A stretch of 7,908 nt of DNA from JBECKQ01 sp040235375 (GTDB lineage Bacteria > Planctomycetota > Phycisphaerae > UBA1845). The DNA lies in the NCBI GenBank assembly GCA_040235375.1, contig JBECKQ010000111.1, positions 1 through 7,908 on the forward strand, written 5' to 3'. Positions within the stretch are counted from its first letter, which is position 1, and every line of letters begins with the position of its first letter. Position numbers and translations under genes: made by a program. The notes under the pieces are model-generated. The model was not told the origin of the DNA, did not search any database, and was given only the letters and a program-made list of their open reading frames with translations. Shown here in pieces: positions 1 to 6,848 of the stretch.

Positions 1-276
1 CCGCGAAACCTGTTCAAAGGCGAAGTCTGCCTGGCCTCCTGCAATCTCGCGGTCGATCGCCATCGCGATCTCGCCTCGCACCGCCAGATGCTGGCGATCA
101 TGGACATGATCGACGGGACGAACGCGATTGCCGACATCGCCGATCGCCTGGACATAGAACAGGGGACGGTGGCGCGTTTTGTCGACGAGCTTGCGGCCGC
201 CGGTCTTGTGTCGCTCGACGGGCCGGTGCGCGAAACGACGCATGGCGTTTCACGCCTCGCGGCCGCCGCGCTGTAG
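1..276 (+). CDS. 3' end of a gene with a C-terminal winged-helix domain; probable DUF4910-type aminopeptidase-like protein
   Basis: The frame is open from the first base to the TAG at 274-276, giving 91 residues of a protein whose N-terminus lies outside the window. Seen: the fragment begins PRNLFKGEV, then after a short linker runs HRQMLAIMDMIDGTNAIADIADRLDI...VARFVDELAAAGLV. This is a winged-helix pattern: a helix, the 'DGT.....IA' turn, a putative recognition helix, and a C-terminal 'ELAAAGLV' wing entry. From memory of the family, zinc-aminopeptidase-like DUF4910 proteins end in such a winged helix preceded by a 'NLF+GEVFLS'-like strand, so this is the likeliest assignment. The catalytic domain is not visible, so activity cannot be judged. 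A winged-helix transcription factor is the alternative, but the 'FKGEV' lead-in argues against it. An internal ATG at 88 is not the likely start because the upstream frame continues the same domain. The gene converges on the operon, with 30 nt between the stops. Confidence 0.7.
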   Translation, partial: PRNLFKGEVCLASCNLAVDRHRDLASHRQMLAIMDMIDGTNAIADIADRLDIEQGTVARFVDELAAAGLVSLDGPVRETTHGVSRLAAAAL

Positions 277-287
277 CGCTCCGATAG

Positions 288-299
288 GGCCGGACGGCC
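288..299. terminator. Weak GC hairpin between convergent genes
   Basis: In the 30-nt gap between the stop at 274-276 and the opposing stop at 307-309, GGCC (288-291) and GGCC (296-299) can pair around the loop GGAC. There is no T-tract on either strand, so this is at best a weak bidirectional hairpin and could be chance in GC-rich DNA. Confidence 0.2.
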
Positions 300-306
300 G
301 ATACCA

Positions 307-2100
307 TCAGGGATGCTGCGAGCCGTCGGCCGGCTTGGGTGTCGCCGCGACGAAGTCGTCGATCATCCCGGCCTGAACGTCCCAGACTTCGACCGGGTCG
401 TAAGCCACGATGGCCAGCGGATAATCAATATCCTCGTCGATCGACTCGGGCTGGAGGGCGGGAGCCCGGCCCGTGCACACGCCATCCTTGTAGACGGCGA
501 TGTCATCGGCCACAACGCAAGTGATACTGCTCACCCGATCGTCATTCATCGGCACGAGAACCTGAATGCCGGTGTCGTCGAGACGGTGGTCCAGCATAGT
601 GATGCCGAAATACGCGTTGTGCCCATCGAACTTGTGCCGGCGGACCTTCATCTTCACGACCATCGGCACCTCTTCGTTCATCCGGATGGCCAACGCCGAA
701 CCGAGCGTGGATTGCTCCACCTGGCAGACGAGCCTGCCGTCCACGGCGGACCATTCCTTCTGCGATTCGCCGAGACCGTGGAACTTGTCGAGCGAATCGG
801 TGGATATGCTGGTCCACGTCTTTATCGCATCAGCCGTTGCAATCTCGTCAAACCGCGGGGCAAAGGGGCTATCCGGCAGCGTTGAGGCCTCGATCACGTT
901 GCGCTCATCCTCCTTGGCGAGGACTTGCACGTATCTCCGTTCGACCCACTCGACCCAGCGCTTTTCGAATTCCTCGACGGCGTTCTCCTTGGGTATGTCG
1001 GGGAAGACGGCCGTCACCGCGGCATCGTATCCTTCGCCGTTCTTGAGGGCCTCCAGAAAAGTCCGAAGGGCTTCGGGGCCCTGTTCGAGAAGATACAGGA
1101 CGATCGAGGCGCTCTGCTCGTAGAATCGGTACGCGCGAAAGAACCCCTCGGGGTAGTCGGGCATGTTGAAGAGGTCACGGAACCGGTAGTACTCGCCGGC
1201 GAGCGCGTCGCGACCGATCTTGGCGGCGCCTTCGTAGTGGTTGCGGGTCTGCTCCATCCGGCGGGCCATTCCCTCGTCGATCCACCGGCCGAGGTCGCCG
1301 GCGCCGAAGTACTCGTGCACCACCATGTGGGTCAGTTCGTGCGGCAGCGTGCCTTCGACGGCGTCGTGGTCGAAGTTGCCGTCCTCATCGAGCATGTACA
1401 GGGCAATGTGCAGGGGGCTGCCCAGTATCGGATCCGAATAGGTCACGCCCGCGGAAAAGTCGGGGTAGCCACCCATGCTGACGTAATCACCATGGTTCTT
1501 GTAGATGAGGATGGGCAGTCGAAGCGCCCAGGCCTTGCCGTCGAGGTATTTGTCCAACAGGAAGGAGAGGTACTTCTCGCAGAGCATCGCACCGGTTTTG
1601 GCCATCTCTTCCGTTACGGCGAAAACGGCGAAGTGGCGGCTTTCCTCGTAATAGAACGGCCGCTTGTCCTGGTAACGCGCCTCGCCGACCTTTTCGAGCT
1701 CCTTCCACTCGACGTCGCCGACATCCACCTTGTATGGATCGTCCTTCCACTCGCTGGAATCGGTGGGGGGCTCGATCGGGCCGCGGGCGCGAATGATGCC
1801 GCGACGGGCGAGGTCGAGACGTTCTTCGACGTGCGTGATTTCCTTGAGAAGCTGCCAGGTCTCGGCGGCCTTGTCGTTGTCACCGGTCTTTTCGTAGGCC
1901 TGGGCAAGGACGACATACGCCTCTTCGTGGCCGGGGTTCTTTTCGACTTCGGCGGTCATCATCTGTGCGGCCGATTTCGCGTCGCCCGCGTCGAGCAGCT
2001 TCTGGGCTTCCTCGACCACCTCCGCCTGTGCCGGAATCGCTGCAACCAGTGAGAGCAGCCCGACAAGACAGGCGCCTAACGAAGACTTCAATCCCGTCAT
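307..2100 (-). CDS. Exported TPR-gluzincin metallopeptidase (DUF1570/peptidase MA-like) with a C-terminal concanavalin-like domain
   Basis: 597 residues, start ATG at 2098-2100. Seen: residues 1-26 form a signal peptide (hydrophobic core LVGLLSLVAAIP, AQA cleavage site before E27). Two TPR-like helix pairs follow at about 27-90. The peptidase domain spans about 150-390 and carries HELTH (H254, E255, H258) and WIDEG (E276). This is the HExxH plus downstream glutamate pattern of gluzincin zinc proteases, with H254, H258 and E276 as metal ligands and E255 as catalytic base. A later 'FYEQSASIVLYLLEQ' helix (about 326-340) is typical of DUF1570/peptidase-MA proteins. Residues about 420-585 look like an all-beta LamG/DUF1080-like sandwich (EWSAVDGRLVC, then alternating strands). 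Known: the family hydrolyses peptide bonds, but its natural substrates are largely unknown. Inferred: export and envelope or extracellular action. The start is chosen because upstream in-frame codons run into the preceding gene, and AGGGAG lies 10 nt before this ATG with the signal peptide directly after. It is the last gene of the operon, 50 nt after its neighbour. Confidence 0.9.
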   Translation of the reverse strand: MTGLKSSLGACLVGLLSLVAAIPAQAEVVEEAQKLLDAGDAKSAAQMMTAEVEKNPGHEEAYVVLAQAYEKTGDNDKAAETWQLLKEITHVEERLDLARRGIIRARGPIEPPTDSSEWKDDPYKVDVGDVEWKELEKVGEARYQDKRPFYYEESRHFAVFAVTEEMAKTGAMLCEKYLSFLLDKYLDGKAWALRLPILIYKNHGDYVSMGGYPDFSAGVTYSDPILGSPLHIALYMLDEDGNFDHDAVEGTLPHELTHMVVHEYFGAGDLGRWIDEGMARRMEQTRNHYEGAAKIGRDALAGEYYRFRDLFNMPDYPEGFFRAYRFYEQSASIVLYLLEQGPEALRTFLEALKNGEGYDAAVTAVFPDIPKENAVEEFEKRWVEWVERRYVQVLAKEDERNVIEASTLPDSPFAPRFDEIATADAIKTWTSISTDSLDKFHGLGESQKEWSAVDGRLVCQVEQSTLGSALAIRMNEEVPMVVKMKVRRHKFDGHNAYFGITMLDHRLDDTGIQVLVPMNDDRVSSITCVVADDIAVYKDGVCTGRAPALQPESIDEDIDYPLAIVAYDPVEVWDVQAGMIDDFVAATPKPADGSQHP

Positions 2101-2110
2101 GATCAACTCG

Positions 2111-2116
2111 CTCCCT
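2111..2116 (-). promoter_or_regulatory. Ribosome binding site of the metallopeptidase gene
   Basis: AGGGAG on the minus strand lies 10 nt before the ATG at 2100. It decides the start in favour of this codon over in-frame upstream ATGs that overlap the preceding gene and would bury the signal peptide about 80 residues inside the protein. Confidence 0.6.
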
Positions 2117-2150
2117 GCGACCGCGTCGGGCCGCTTGGGAAAACCGGGTC

Positions 2151-3359
2151 CTACAAGTAAGCGCGGTCGCGGTTTCGCTCGACCGCGTAGGTCATCTGCT
2201 GGATGCGTTCCAGCGCATCCTCGTACGTCTCGATGAACTTCTTGAGCTGCGTCGGGTATCGACGAGCGCGTTGAAGCACGTATTCGTTCAGTTCGATCTC
2301 CGGCTTGGCCAGCTTCAGGAAGGCGTCGCATTCCTCGCGCCATTTCTTGCGCGCGTCGGCGGTGAGCCGGTTCGATTCTCCGTCGGTCGAAAGACCCTGG
2401 TCGTTGGGGAAGGCCTCCATCAGCGGTTCTGAAAGGCGGTCCATGACCGCGGCGACGTGCTTGATATCGATGCGGACCAGGTTCAACTGGAACCCGTCGG
2501 CGAATCCGGGCAGTATCGCGTTGACCCGATCGAGTGACGCCTTCACCCGTTGCATCTCCTCGAGATAGGGAAGGTCGGGCACGATGTTGACGGCGCCGTC
2601 CTCGATCCGCTTCTGGACGAACTGCAACGTCTTTTCCACGTCGAGGTCCTCTTCCAGCTTGAAGACGCTGATCTTCTCGTCTTTGAGGATCTGATCGATG
2701 TATTCCAGAAGAGCGGCTTCCATCATGTCCCGGTCCTTGAGGGCGTCCGGGTACCGGCCGCGATTGCGCATCTCGCGGGACAGGAACTCCTTGGCCCGCC
2801 GCTTGCCGACCTTGCGAAGCGTGTGTCCCGGGTTGTCCGCGAAGATGTCGAGATGAGCCTTCGCCCTGATCTTGTCATCGTCGCTGCCCTTCTCCGACAT
2901 CTCATGCAGGAGCGATTCGGCCGTTTCCCAGTTGCCCTGGCGCTCATACGACTCGATCAGCAGCCAGTGAATGCGGCTGTCGTCCGTGCGCGTGCCCTTG
3001 CCGAGCAGGGGCTCGACCCGCCCGGGGATGTCGTCGTAGCGGTGCATGGCGTAGAGGGCTTCGGCGTTCTTGATCTGCCTGGCGAGTTCGTCGAGGCGCG
3101 CGAAGTCGGTCGTCGAGCGAATGGCGTAGTCGGCGCTGCCTTCGTCGGTCGCACGCGTGATCGACTGGATGTCGCGCCGGAAGAAGCTGCGATCCCCGGT
3201 GGCCGTCTCGACGCGGATATACGTGGCGCTTTCCTTGACGATCGTCCCCTCGATCACCGTACCGTCGTGCAGTGTGATGATGTCGGCGACAGCGCCGGCG
3301 GCACAGGCGAGCGAAACGACCGACGCCGCGACAAGGATCCGAATGAAGTACCTGCTCAT
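2151..3359 (-). CDS. Exported protein of unknown function: N-terminal small beta module plus TPR-like/helical region
   Basis: 402 residues, start ATG at 3357-3359. I do not recognise a named family for the whole protein. Seen: a signal peptide at residues 1-25 (RILVAASVVSLACAAG core, AVA site before D26). Residues 26-70 form a compact strand-rich module (DIITLHDGTVIEGTIV, then YIRVET, then RRDIQSI) of a kind that recurs near the N-termini of planctomycete exported proteins. From about 80 onward the protein is helical and highly charged. Residues about 128-156 (WLLIESYERQGNWETAESLL) fit a TPR, and the segments at about 210-280 and 330-400 look like long amphipathic helices. No catalytic motif is visible. 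The start is placed 14 codons inside the longest open frame because the signal peptide begins there and AAAGG precedes it by 11 nt. It is the middle gene of the operon, 38 nt after the first gene and 50 nt before the metallopeptidase, so an adaptor or scaffold role for those products is plausible but unproven. Confidence 0.85.
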   Translation of the reverse strand: MSRYFIRILVAASVVSLACAAGAVADIITLHDGTVIEGTIVKESATYIRVETATGDRSFFRRDIQSITRATDEGSADYAIRSTTDFARLDELARQIKNAEALYAMHRYDDIPGRVEPLLGKGTRTDDSRIHWLLIESYERQGNWETAESLLHEMSEKGSDDDKIRAKAHLDIFADNPGHTLRKVGKRRAKEFLSREMRNRGRYPDALKDRDMMEAALLEYIDQILKDEKISVFKLEEDLDVEKTLQFVQKRIEDGAVNIVPDLPYLEEMQRVKASLDRVNAILPGFADGFQLNLVRIDIKHVAAVMDRLSEPLMEAFPNDQGLSTDGESNRLTADARKKWREECDAFLKLAKPEIELNEYVLQRARRYPTQLKKFIETYEDALERIQQMTYAVERNRDRAYL

Positions 3360-3370
3360 CGTTAATCGAG

Positions 3371-3377
3371 CCTTTCT
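3371..3377 (-). promoter_or_regulatory. Ribosome binding site of the beta-module/helical protein gene
   Basis: AGAAAGG on the minus strand sits 11 nt before the ATG at 3359. It supports that start rather than the in-frame ATG at 3401, which would overlap the stop codon region of the preceding gene. Confidence 0.5.
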
Positions 3378-3397
3378 CAGCGCGCCGCCGGTGGATC

Positions 3398-6349
3398 TCA
3401 TGGGCTGGAGCGTAGTGCACCGGTCCAGCCGGCGGCGTCTGGTTCACTGGTTCGCCTCTCGAGCGCGTACAGGAGGACGTTGGCGGCCATCTCGCGGCTT
3501 TCGCGCGGCATCAGGCCCCGGCAGCCGGGGTACAGGTTGTAACCGATGCCGCTCGAGATGTCGTAAGCGCTGAGCACGCCGATCTCCTTGCCGTTCTTTT
3601 CGATGACGTACATGTCCGGCCGGGGGCGTACTTCATCCTCGTCGCGCAGCGCCGCCCGCACGGCGGCACGGCGCAAGTCGTAGCCCTGGGTCTCTTCGAC
3701 CTGGCCGGTCATGACCGGGTGGTTCGCGAGCATCTGGCGGATGTGAAGCCCATCGTCCACCTTCTGAAGATCGGCGGAGAACGCCTCGAGCCAGCCTTCG
3801 CGTCCGGAGACCACTTCGGCAAAGAGGAACGTCCCGGCGTCGAGCTGGTGGCGGACGGCGCGACGCTGCTCTTCGCTCATCGGTTTGTCGCCGGTGCAGG
3901 CGAGCCAGAGCAGCACGGGCTTGTCCGCGGCGCTGTCGGCGCGGACAAAATCCACCTTCAGGCGGTAGCCGGACTGCATCGTCCGATCGAGCGCCTTGGG
4001 CAGATCGGGCCACGCGGGCAGGGCGCCGCCGACCTCCATCCGCGCCATCTTCATTTGCATCGTCGTGCCGGCGCCGGGGTCCCAGGTGGAAACGGCGAAG
4101 CTGCTGCGGGGCTCATCGCCGTCGAGCGTGTAGTCCAGCAGGTTGGCCATAAACTCGAACACGCCCGCATGCTCCTCCATGCTGTAGAGGTTCAGCCAGC
4201 AGGACCAGTCGCGGGGCGTAACGTAGACGAAGTTCTTGAAGCCGTTGCCGAGGACCTTCACCTTCGGAGGGTCGGCAATCTTGTGTGTGATCGAGAGCAC
4301 GGGGTCGTCGGCCGGCAGGTCGGCCAGCGCATATTCGGGAAACGCATTCTTCAGCGCGTCGAGCAGGGTTACTCGCTGGCTCTCGACGCCTTCGTCGACG
4401 TTGAAGACGACTACGCCGCCGTCGAAGCAATAGTCACGAATCTTGCTCCACTGCTTTTCGTTCCAGTCGATGGGGCCGACGACGTTGACGAACAGCATCG
4501 GTACGGTGACCAGCTCGCGAATGGGCGTTTCGATCGTCGTGGCCCGCCAGTTGAGCGGCTTTCTGCGATGAGCGCGCAGGTAGCGCGTGAAGTGATCGCA
4601 ATCGCGGGAACATTCATTTTCTCTTGTGCCGCCCACGATGATTCTCTGAAGAACGATCGGCGCGGCGCCGCGCGAGAGCATGTCGAGCACCCGCGTGGTC
4701 AGCGTCGGATCGCCGTTGACCAGGCCCGTCTGCACATCGAACTGGCCCAGGACGATTTTCGCCTCGTTGCGGAAGACGTCCTTGTCATGCAGGCGCGTGA
4801 TTCCCGTCAGCTCCGTCGCGTGCTGCATCATCTCCGCGTTGAGGAAGGGTTCCGCCGGCTGGCCGAATCGAGGAATTTCCTTGAAACGCTCGTCGTAGAA
4901 CTGGTCCAGCCAGTCGAGGGCGTCGAGGATTCCGCCCACCTGTTCGCGGTTGACCATGTACTGCGAGCAACGATTCCCGCCCGCGGCGAAGGCCATATCG
5001 AGGGTGGCGAAGAGGCCGGTGAGTCCGCAAGCGGTCATGTGCGTCGTCGTGGCCTGCGTGAAGCCGCCGTACTCATCCTTCATGTGGCGAAAGCCGCCGT
5101 CGCGCGCCTGGGCATCCGTCCAGTAGCGGACCGCCCGCCGCCAGATGCGAGGGTTGGCCTCGAGCCCCGCATAATGTGCCTCGCGAAGCGCCAGAACTGC
5201 ACGGAGACTGTTCAGGTTGTCGGGGTGAACGGTGCGGTCTTCGAGATCTTCGCCGGTTTGTTCGGCCCAGCCGCCGTCTTCGAACTGCGCTGCCGAAAGC
5301 CACATCAGGTCGGCGGCGACCTGCTGGCGGTGGTCCGGAAGTCCGTAGCGCGCCAGGAAGTTCAAGCGCGCCGCCACCGCCGGCACCGTCTCCAGTTCCT
5401 GCCGGGCCAGCCAGTCGATCGCGGTCTTCATCCGCTCCGTGGTCAGATCTTCGCCGAGGTTGCCCAGCGTGGAGAGGGTTGCCGCCGTCAGCGTGGGATC
5501 GCCGGTTGAGCCCTCCACAGGCCAGAAGCCGGGATCCTGCATCATGTGGCGGCTGCCGACATCCAGCGCTTCGGTGATGCGCCGCTCGATGGGATCTTCG
5601 ATCTCGATGTAGCGAATCGGCTGAGGCATGCGCGAGCCCTTGTTGTTCAGCAGGGCCTCGTCGATTTCCCTCAGGCTTACGTGCTCCAGAAAGAGCTGGC
5701 CTTTGAAGCTGGACGGCAACTTCATCACCAGCGCCTGGCCGCCCGTCTCCCGCTCAAACTGTGGCGTTTGAATGATGCCTCGCTTGATCAACTCGTCCTG
5801 GGACTTGTCGGCCTCCGTCCACTCGAGATTGACCCGGGCGCCGGCAAGCTGACCGTCGGCCCAGATGGCAGGAACGACCATTTCGAGCGGCGGGACCTTC
5901 TGGTTGCCGCCCGGTGCCAGGGCGAGCACCGCGTACGCGTACTGCTTGCCGGGGCGGATCTTGCCTTCGAGATTGAACCAGACAGCGATCTCGTAGGGCT
6001 CATTCACCTTGACGTCGGTGGCGCTGATCATGAGGCCGCGCGTTTTCCCGGAGGAGGCGGTCAAGTACGTGTACGCCACCACGAGCTGTTCGGCGAGCTC
6101 TCTGCCCACGTTGTTTCCCGTGGCGATCACGCGACCGAAATGCATGTCGCCCGGAAACTCGAACACGGCGCTGTTGCCGGCCCGGCCGATGCGACCTTCC
6201 GCCCGCGTTTGTGGGAACTCGAGGTCTCCGTGGGCGACGAGGTTCGGGCCGGCCAGGACCGTGCACCGCGCGCCGATGCCGGCGGACGCGAGGACCATGA
6301 TCGTCGCCAGCGGAATGACGCGGGTGAGTAGCGAGGGGTTCGGTCTCAT
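3398..6349 (-). CDS. Large exported protein: beta-sandwich-like N-terminus, alpha/alpha toroid (prenyltransferase/squalene-cyclase-like repeats), two DUF4159-like domains
   Basis: 983 residues, start ATG at 6347-6349. Seen: a hydrophobic export signal or anchor at about 10-27 (VIPLATIMVLASAG). A strand-rich region at about 36-230 opens with NLVAHGDLEF, the style of carbohydrate-binding-like beta-sandwiches. Residues about 255-560 carry repeated QW-type motifs of terpenoid-cyclase/prenyltransferase toroids (QDPGFW at 271, QFEDGGW at 355, QARDGGF at 414), here probably a scaffold rather than a cyclase. A DUF4159-like domain follows at about 582-745 (PLNW...PMLFVNVVG...GGVVVFN). A second, divergent copy lies at about 770-965 (PVLLWLACTG, then TFLFAE, then YNLYPGCRG, then NVLLYAL). 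Known: DUF4159 proteins occur in planctomycetes and other bacteria and their biochemical role is unknown. The acidic cyclase signature DxDD is not apparent, so terpene chemistry is unlikely. It is the first gene of the operon. AGGAGG lies 14 nt upstream, a longer spacing than usual. An in-frame ATG at 6445 gives no signal peptide at its N-terminus and is rejected. Confidence 0.88.
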   Translation of the reverse strand: MRPNPSLLTRVIPLATIMVLASAGIGARCTVLAGPNLVAHGDLEFPQTRAEGRIGRAGNSAVFEFPGDMHFGRVIATGNNVGRELAEQLVVAYTYLTASSGKTRGLMISATDVKVNEPYEIAVWFNLEGKIRPGKQYAYAVLALAPGGNQKVPPLEMVVPAIWADGQLAGARVNLEWTEADKSQDELIKRGIIQTPQFERETGGQALVMKLPSSFKGQLFLEHVSLREIDEALLNNKGSRMPQPIRYIEIEDPIERRITEALDVGSRHMMQDPGFWPVEGSTGDPTLTAATLSTLGNLGEDLTTERMKTAIDWLARQELETVPAVAARLNFLARYGLPDHRQQVAADLMWLSAAQFEDGGWAEQTGEDLEDRTVHPDNLNSLRAVLALREAHYAGLEANPRIWRRAVRYWTDAQARDGGFRHMKDEYGGFTQATTTHMTACGLTGLFATLDMAFAAGGNRCSQYMVNREQVGGILDALDWLDQFYDERFKEIPRFGQPAEPFLNAEMMQHATELTGITRLHDKDVFRNEAKIVLGQFDVQTGLVNGDPTLTTRVLDMLSRGAAPIVLQRIIVGGTRENECSRDCDHFTRYLRAHRRKPLNWRATTIETPIRELVTVPMLFVNVVGPIDWNEKQWSKIRDYCFDGGVVVFNVDEGVESQRVTLLDALKNAFPEYALADLPADDPVLSITHKIADPPKVKVLGNGFKNFVYVTPRDWSCWLNLYSMEEHAGVFEFMANLLDYTLDGDEPRSSFAVSTWDPGAGTTMQMKMARMEVGGALPAWPDLPKALDRTMQSGYRLKVDFVRADSAADKPVLLWLACTGDKPMSEEQRRAVRHQLDAGTFLFAEVVSGREGWLEAFSADLQKVDDGLHIRQMLANHPVMTGQVEETQGYDLRRAAVRAALRDEDEVRPRPDMYVIEKNGKEIGVLSAYDISSGIGYNLYPGCRGLMPRESREMAANVLLYALERRTSEPDAAGWTGALRSSP

Positions 6350-6363
6350 GAGGTCGTGTGCAG

Positions 6364-6369
6364 CCTCCT
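6364..6369 (-). promoter_or_regulatory. Strong Shine-Dalgarno with long spacing before the toroid/DUF4159 gene
   Basis: A consensus AGGAGG on the minus strand lies 14 nt before the ATG at 6349. No alternative ATG, GTG or TTG in frame lies between them. It supports this start despite spacing longer than the usual 5-10 nt. Confidence 0.5.
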
Positions 6370-6589
6370 GATGGCCCCGGCGTGAGGCAGTGGCCGGGAG
6401 AGGAAAGTCGGGTTCAGATGAGCGGGCCCCCATTGGACGTCGCATGCTCGGCCCGTCTGGCCGAGATGGCGCGGATACCTCGTGAGTGTCTTACAACCGC
6501 GGTGGGCTGGCAGTTCGCAGGGCGTTTTTCGGCCTACCCGTACCGCTAGCGCGCAGCCACGATATGCTATGTCCCCGCGACCGGCTATT

Positions 6590-6604
6590 ACTAACGTCAT
6601 TAGT
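6590..6604. repeat. Short inverted repeat, possible operator
   Basis: ACTAA (6590-6594) and TTAGT (6600-6604) are perfect 5-bp arms around the centre CGTCA, within an AT-rich patch of the divergent region. The repeat overlaps the -10 box of a candidate minus-strand promoter. Repressors often bind at such a position, but five-base arms are short enough to arise by chance. Confidence 0.25.
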
Positions 6605-6630
6605 TTATCACGATTTTCGGCGACTGCCTA
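6602..6630 (-). promoter_or_regulatory. Candidate promoter of the minus-strand operon (proximal)
   Basis: On the minus strand TAGGCA (6630-6625) is followed after 17 nt by TAAACT (6607-6602). TGA precedes the -10 hexamer, which fits an extended -10. Each hexamer matches the sigma70 consensus at 4 of 6 positions. It would give a 5' UTR of about 245 nt. Sigma70 rules may not transfer well to this phylum. Confidence 0.22.
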
Positions 6631-6743
6631 CGGCCGGATGAGCGCTTCTGAGGAACTGCCCGTGCGCGAGCCGGCGTCGTCGCGACGAAAGGGGTGCCCC
6701 GGAGGGCTCTAAGAAGGAACGTTTTTTTTCATAAACTGCTGTA

Positions 6744-6772
6744 ATTAAAGTTCTTACGATCTGCTGCGGCAA
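6744..6772 (-). promoter_or_regulatory. Candidate promoter of the minus-strand operon (distal)
   Basis: On the minus strand TTGCCG (6772-6767) is followed after exactly 17 nt by TTTAAT (6749-6744). The match to the sigma70 consensus is 4/6 and 5/6, the best-looking pair I found in the region. The implied leader before the first operon gene is long, about 390 nt. Confidence 0.3.
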
Positions 6773-6848
6773 AACGGAATGGGTGTCCTGGGTACGACGG
6801 CCCACCCGTATACCCGCGGCGATCTTGCAGTTTGAGACCATTGATTAC

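Larger units (their letters stand above)
6350..6848. other. Divergent non-coding region of about 500 nt
   Basis: No convincing gene lies between the operon start (minus) and the transporter start (plus). Short open frames here have arginine/serine/proline-rich translations with no recognisable domain. Two stretches are clearly AT-richer than the surrounding DNA, at about 6584-6618 and 6720-6775, as expected for promoters. They hold a small inverted repeat, a T8 run (6722-6729) and two candidate minus-strand promoters, listed separately. The part nearest the operon (6350-6580) shows nothing beyond the ribosome binding site and would be 5' UTR if the promoters are right. Confidence 0.6.

Noticed and set aside
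2101..2343. 81-residue N-terminal extension of the metallopeptidase from an upstream in-frame ATG
   Set aside because: The extension overlaps the preceding gene, is arginine-rich and would bury the signal peptide. A Shine-Dalgarno sequence sits before the ATG at 2100.
3719..5509. Long open frame on the plus strand opposite the toroid/DUF4159 gene (also 925-2052, 2550-3365 and 5546-6331)
   Set aside because: These lie entirely antisense to well-supported genes. Their translations are V/G/R/H-rich without domains, as expected for the complement of GC-rich codon usage. The minus-strand genes have signal peptides, motifs and ribosome binding sites.
3398..6349. Terpene cyclase or protein prenyltransferase function for the toroid protein
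   Set aside because: Only the structural QW-like repeats are visible. No DxDD-type catalytic motif is seen, and the protein is predicted to be exported and fused to DUF4159-like domains.
6350..6445. 32-residue N-terminal extension of the toroid/DUF4159 protein
   Set aside because: It would place the export signal inside the protein, and the consensus AGGAGG lies within the extension's own coding frame just before the chosen ATG.
6693..6729. Possible plus-strand rho-independent terminator: GCCC-CGGA-GGGC followed by T8
   Set aside because: The stem is only four base pairs and is separated from the T-run by about 14 nt. No plus-strand gene lies upstream that would need a terminator.
6709..6732. 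Minus-strand micro-ORF MKKNVPS in the divergent region, just downstream of the distal promoter candidate
   Set aside because: Only seven codons, built on an A8 run, with no ribosome binding site and no regulatory codon pattern. Too weak to call a leader peptide.
6482..6841. Short open frames in the divergent region (plus 6482-6712, minus 6608-6841)
   Set aside because: Arg/Ser/Pro-rich translations, no domain, no ribosome binding site, and mutual overlap on opposite strands.
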